A stretch of 64,000 bases of DNA from Ascaris suum (lineage: Eukaryota > Nematoda > Chromadorea > Rhabditida > Ascarididae), in NCBI GenBank assembly GCA_013433145.1, contig CM024179.1, positions 1,598,501 through 1,662,500 on the forward strand, in the 5' to 3' direction. The position numbers and the translations under genes were made by a program. Shown piece by piece: positions 48,482 to 64,000 of this stretch. The stretch's first letter is position 1; the number at the start of each line of letters is the position of its first letter. The notes beneath the pieces are model-generated. The model worked only from the letters and a program-made list of their open reading frames with translations, made no database searches and was not told the DNA's origin.

Positions 48482-49694
48482 CTTCATCGAAAATCAGAAT
48501 TTCATAGTGAACAAATTGATTAGTGATATATTATCACATACTTCACATTTCAATGCAAATCGAACCGTTTATGGCAGATAATTGATGCAGCTAGTGCACA
48601 TATACTTTGTTGTTATGGCAACAATAATCATTTCTAATTAAGTGTACAGATTGACAGCTTTTAGTAGGTGAGGGGTTTTTTCTTTTGCTCTTTTCATATA
48701 AAACTACGTCGTTAAAATATTTCCTTATTAAGCGATATTTTCGTATAGCAATGTACGAAAAATAATTATGTGTAGTTTTTCAAATTGCTAAATATAATGG
48801 CGAGCTTTCTTGCTTATTAAATGTCAACAAATGCACTTGATGCCTCTGTGTGATGTATATACGTATCCGCATGTATGGACAAATCCGTATGTCTGTCGGG
48901 CAATTTCAACTTTTCAAGCATGAAAGCAACCTGGTTCAAGTTTTCCGAATATCACCTGCAAAATACACCTCTCCTATTGATGGCTCCATTACCACTCACT
49001 TGCTATTTTTTGCATTTCTATATGCAAATTTCCATTTTTAAAGCATCTTATAGCAAAGGTGTTTGCACATATGTATGTGTATATATCCATCTGCATGACC
49101 TTCCAACATGAAAATTCTTCAGTCCTAAGTTGCGAAAAATTTAACCACTCTACTCTGTACTAGTTTCAGTTTAGTCCCTCAACTCTGAGGAGAGTTATGT
49201 ACACTTTAGAGAGTTGGTACGACAGTCTTTCATTTACTCCACCAACTAGTTGAATTGGTTATCAATAAAAAAAGAGAGGAAAAAAAAACGAAATGAATCG
49301 ACTTTTCCCAAATATAATATAGGTGGAAAAGTCACCATCATATTGGATTTTACAAATGGAAATTTGCAGTGAGGTGCAAAAATAAACTTTTTTTGCAAGG
49401 GATTTGTTCGATTTTTCTGAGCTAAAACACGAATGCATTATTGTGCAAATTTTAAAATTTTTAACCAAGCATAATGGTTCTTTAAGGTAAGTTGTTGAAG
49501 CGCATTTCATGACGGCACTCGTGCATCCTTCCACACTCATTATTTCGATAATCGATTCTCGTTCTAAACTGAAATGAAATGAATGAAAAAAAAAACATGT
49601 GTATCAGCTATCCCCATCATTCTAGCTCTTCTCACTTAGGCTTTTCAACTTGTCAGCTTATCCAGTAATAGGCGATGATGTTATGGCATGGAGT

Positions 49695-49807
<113 letters not shown>

Positions 49808-51806
49808 GTGGATGTGGCTTACCATATTTATTTCATTCGTTTTGGTCATTTCATTTGAATTCGCTGAAGGGATATGGACGTCAAATTGGGCAAATTCTCA
49901 CCAACTTATCGATACTAGAATTACAACTGACAATCTTTATTGCAAAAGAAATTCATTTCAATTATTCACCTAAAAATGGAACGCATTTTTTTGAATGTTA
50001 AGAAACAAAATCAATCAAATGCACATTCATCATTACAAAAAAAAAAAACGAAATCAACACTAAATTTTTCACGACATCAATTTTAGCCATTTGGCGAGTT
50101 GACGATAGGATTTGACACGAGTAAACGATAGAATCCGCATTCCAGTTGCTCGGTTGGGTCGATAGGTGTTCGCCGAATATCGGTTGCAAATGAGTGATCA
50201 TTAGTCGAAGATGATCGACTAAACAAATCGATTGATTTTTTGAACTAAAAATGCAAAAAAAAAACCATTGATGGAATATTTTGGTTTTTTTTTTTTTTGA
50301 AAAGAAATTTGTTCATCGTTGTAGGAGAATTTTAATGCGCTTCATTAGATCCTAAAATTGAAGTCTTCTTTAAAGTATAGAGAAAATTAATCAAGCGAAA
50401 TCAATAATATTTGATGACCGGTTCGAAGAACTTGAAAATGCTGATTTATTGAAAATTCCGCAAAAAATCTCAACATTTTCATTTCAAACAATCGTATTTC
50501 GGCACATTTTTTTTGGATCATCTACCTCTTCGAGAGTATTATGCAGTGATCCCTTTTTTTTTATTAAATCTATCAAGTATTTCCTCCAAATATTCATTAA
50601 ATCAACATTTTTTGACGATTAATTTGTGGAAGCATAAATTCTATACAATTAAATGTACTTCAAAATTAAAAGATTCTATGAATCGTTGTACTACATAGGC
50701 GGCTGATAATTGATTACAAGTGCCTACGTCTAATATACGTAACTTTACACTTACGCTTAATGTGTAATTATCGATTAATTCAATTGAACACCTACAATTT
50801 CCAAAAAAAAAAAACGAATATTTCATCGATTGAAGTAGATAATTTATTTTTTTCTTGTCGGAAGTTTTTTTTTTCCACTTTATAATGAAATTAAATACGA
50901 ATAATTTAAAATTATTTATCGCTCAATGCTGACGAAATTCACTCTCTAAGTATCAATTAGTAATGCTGTTATAAATTATTATATTTCAAATGATATTTTC
51001 ATTTATCCATTCTTATATATGATAAATGTGGAATATTCTATTATTATCGCTAAAAAAAAGAGAATTTTTGCGAATGAATTATAAATTTTTGATATTTTTT
51101 TATTAATAATTTCAAAGATAATGAAAAAAAAAAAGAAGATGTTGAATTAAATATTCATAAAATACTTTAGTGGAATAGGAAAATTGTTGAGCCATTTATA
51201 TATGATAGTTGCGTTAATTATTGCACTAAATTGTATTTTTCTTTTTTTTTAATGATATTTAAAAAAATAATTCAATGATAATTTCTTTTTCGGAACGTTT
51301 CTCTCATATTTCAAATGCATATAACCTTATCGATGATTCAATTTCGTTAGCATAATTTCATTCATTTCTAAGCGTATATTACTAGTATAAATCGAGCATA
51401 TTATTCATGTTGTTTTGATCTATCATTCAAAAAAAAAAAAACCCACAAATAAAATCAAAAAAAAAAATCATCTAGGTTTTATTTTTCTCGAATAAAAAAC
51501 TATGCTTTTTTTTCAGGAAATTAATCTCATAAAACGATATAGTAGAATTAATGAAGTTAGTTGTGCCTAAAATTACTCAAAGATTTCGAGATACTTGTTT
51601 CGCAAATATCGCATAAATATATTTACAATTAAAGCCGTACTCAGAGATGTTCACTAGAATGATCGATATTCTCGTGAAGTAATAAATTGAAGTAATATTT
51701 TTATTTAATATTTTTTAACGATCGCTTATGGAATGTATTCATATTAAATGAGAAAATTTTTTTAATAGTTGAGAATTTGCAGATATAATTTTTCTTTTTT
51801 TTTTTT

Positions 51807-51808
51807 AG
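51807..51808 (+). promoter_or_regulatory. Probable spliced-leader acceptor of the transporter gene
   Basis: A long T tract ends in TTTTAG, 25 nt before the ATG at 51834, with no coding exon upstream. This arrangement is typical of nematode trans-splicing; a conventional 5' UTR intron is the alternative. Confidence 0.5.
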
Positions 51809-51833
51809 TAACGAGTGCAGCCTTCTTAAGGCA

Positions 51834-63797
<11,964 letters not shown>

Positions 63798-64000
63798 GTA
63801 AGCATTTTTTTTTTGGAATTTTTTTTTTCACTCATTAGATGATTCTCTTGAAAATAAATTCCATGAAAATATAAATATATTTTCTAATTAACGTTTTTAA
63901 ATTTATGAAAGAAAAAAAGTTTCGAAATTTTTTATGAAATATTTTTTCACCACAAAATTTTTTTTTTCTTTTTTCTCGCCTTTTTATGATTGAATGAATT

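Overview
The window is nuclear DNA from a eukaryote, almost certainly a nematode. Evidence: short coding exons (about 45-710 nt) with phase-consistent GT-AG introns, a nematode-type chemoreceptor, paired chitin-binding domain genes, an EAT-4/VGLU-type vesicular glutamate transporter, and a probable trans-splice acceptor just upstream of one start codon. The sequence is AT-rich, with long (AT)n arrays, (GA)n/(CT)n arrays and G or C homopolymer runs. No prokaryotic operon, CRISPR array or intact transposon was found. I rebuilt six multi-exon genes by hand from exon translation, splice sites and reading phase; in each the phases agree across every junction.

Layout. (1) 6245 down to the left edge, minus strand: 5' ten exons of an ABCF3/GCN20 translation-associated ATPase; the second ATPase domain lies off the window. 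(2) 15888-10037, minus: a complete five-exon gene for a 193-residue, probably mitochondrial protein made only of a methylmalonyl-CoA-mutase-type B12-binding domain in which the cobalamin-contact motifs are lost. This is the most unusual object in the window. (3) 28730-19665, minus: a complete seven-exon, 361-residue seven-transmembrane chemoreceptor, probably Srsx-like. (4) 28.7-36.1 kb: mostly non-coding, with one possible two-exon small basic protein. (5) 39697-36082 and 46612-42626, minus: two tandem paralogous secreted chitin-binding (peritrophin-A/ChtBD2) genes of 409 and 373 residues, duplicated with flanks and sharing a conserved GC-AG intron. (6) 46.6-51.8 kb: long divergent intergenic region. 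(7) 51834 to the right edge, plus: first nine exons of a vesicular glutamate transporter-like SLC17 gene.

The neighbouring genes do not form one pathway. The only pair with an obviously shared role is the tandem chitin-binding pair, likely extracellular-matrix (eggshell, cuticle or pharyngeal lining) proteins. Introns and spacers hold tRNA-derived SINE-like relics, a two-copy dispersed repeat and eight (AT)n arrays of roughly 90-230 bp.

Limits: exon models are from reading the sequence alone, without transcripts or database searches. Comparisons with known families rest on remembered family motifs.
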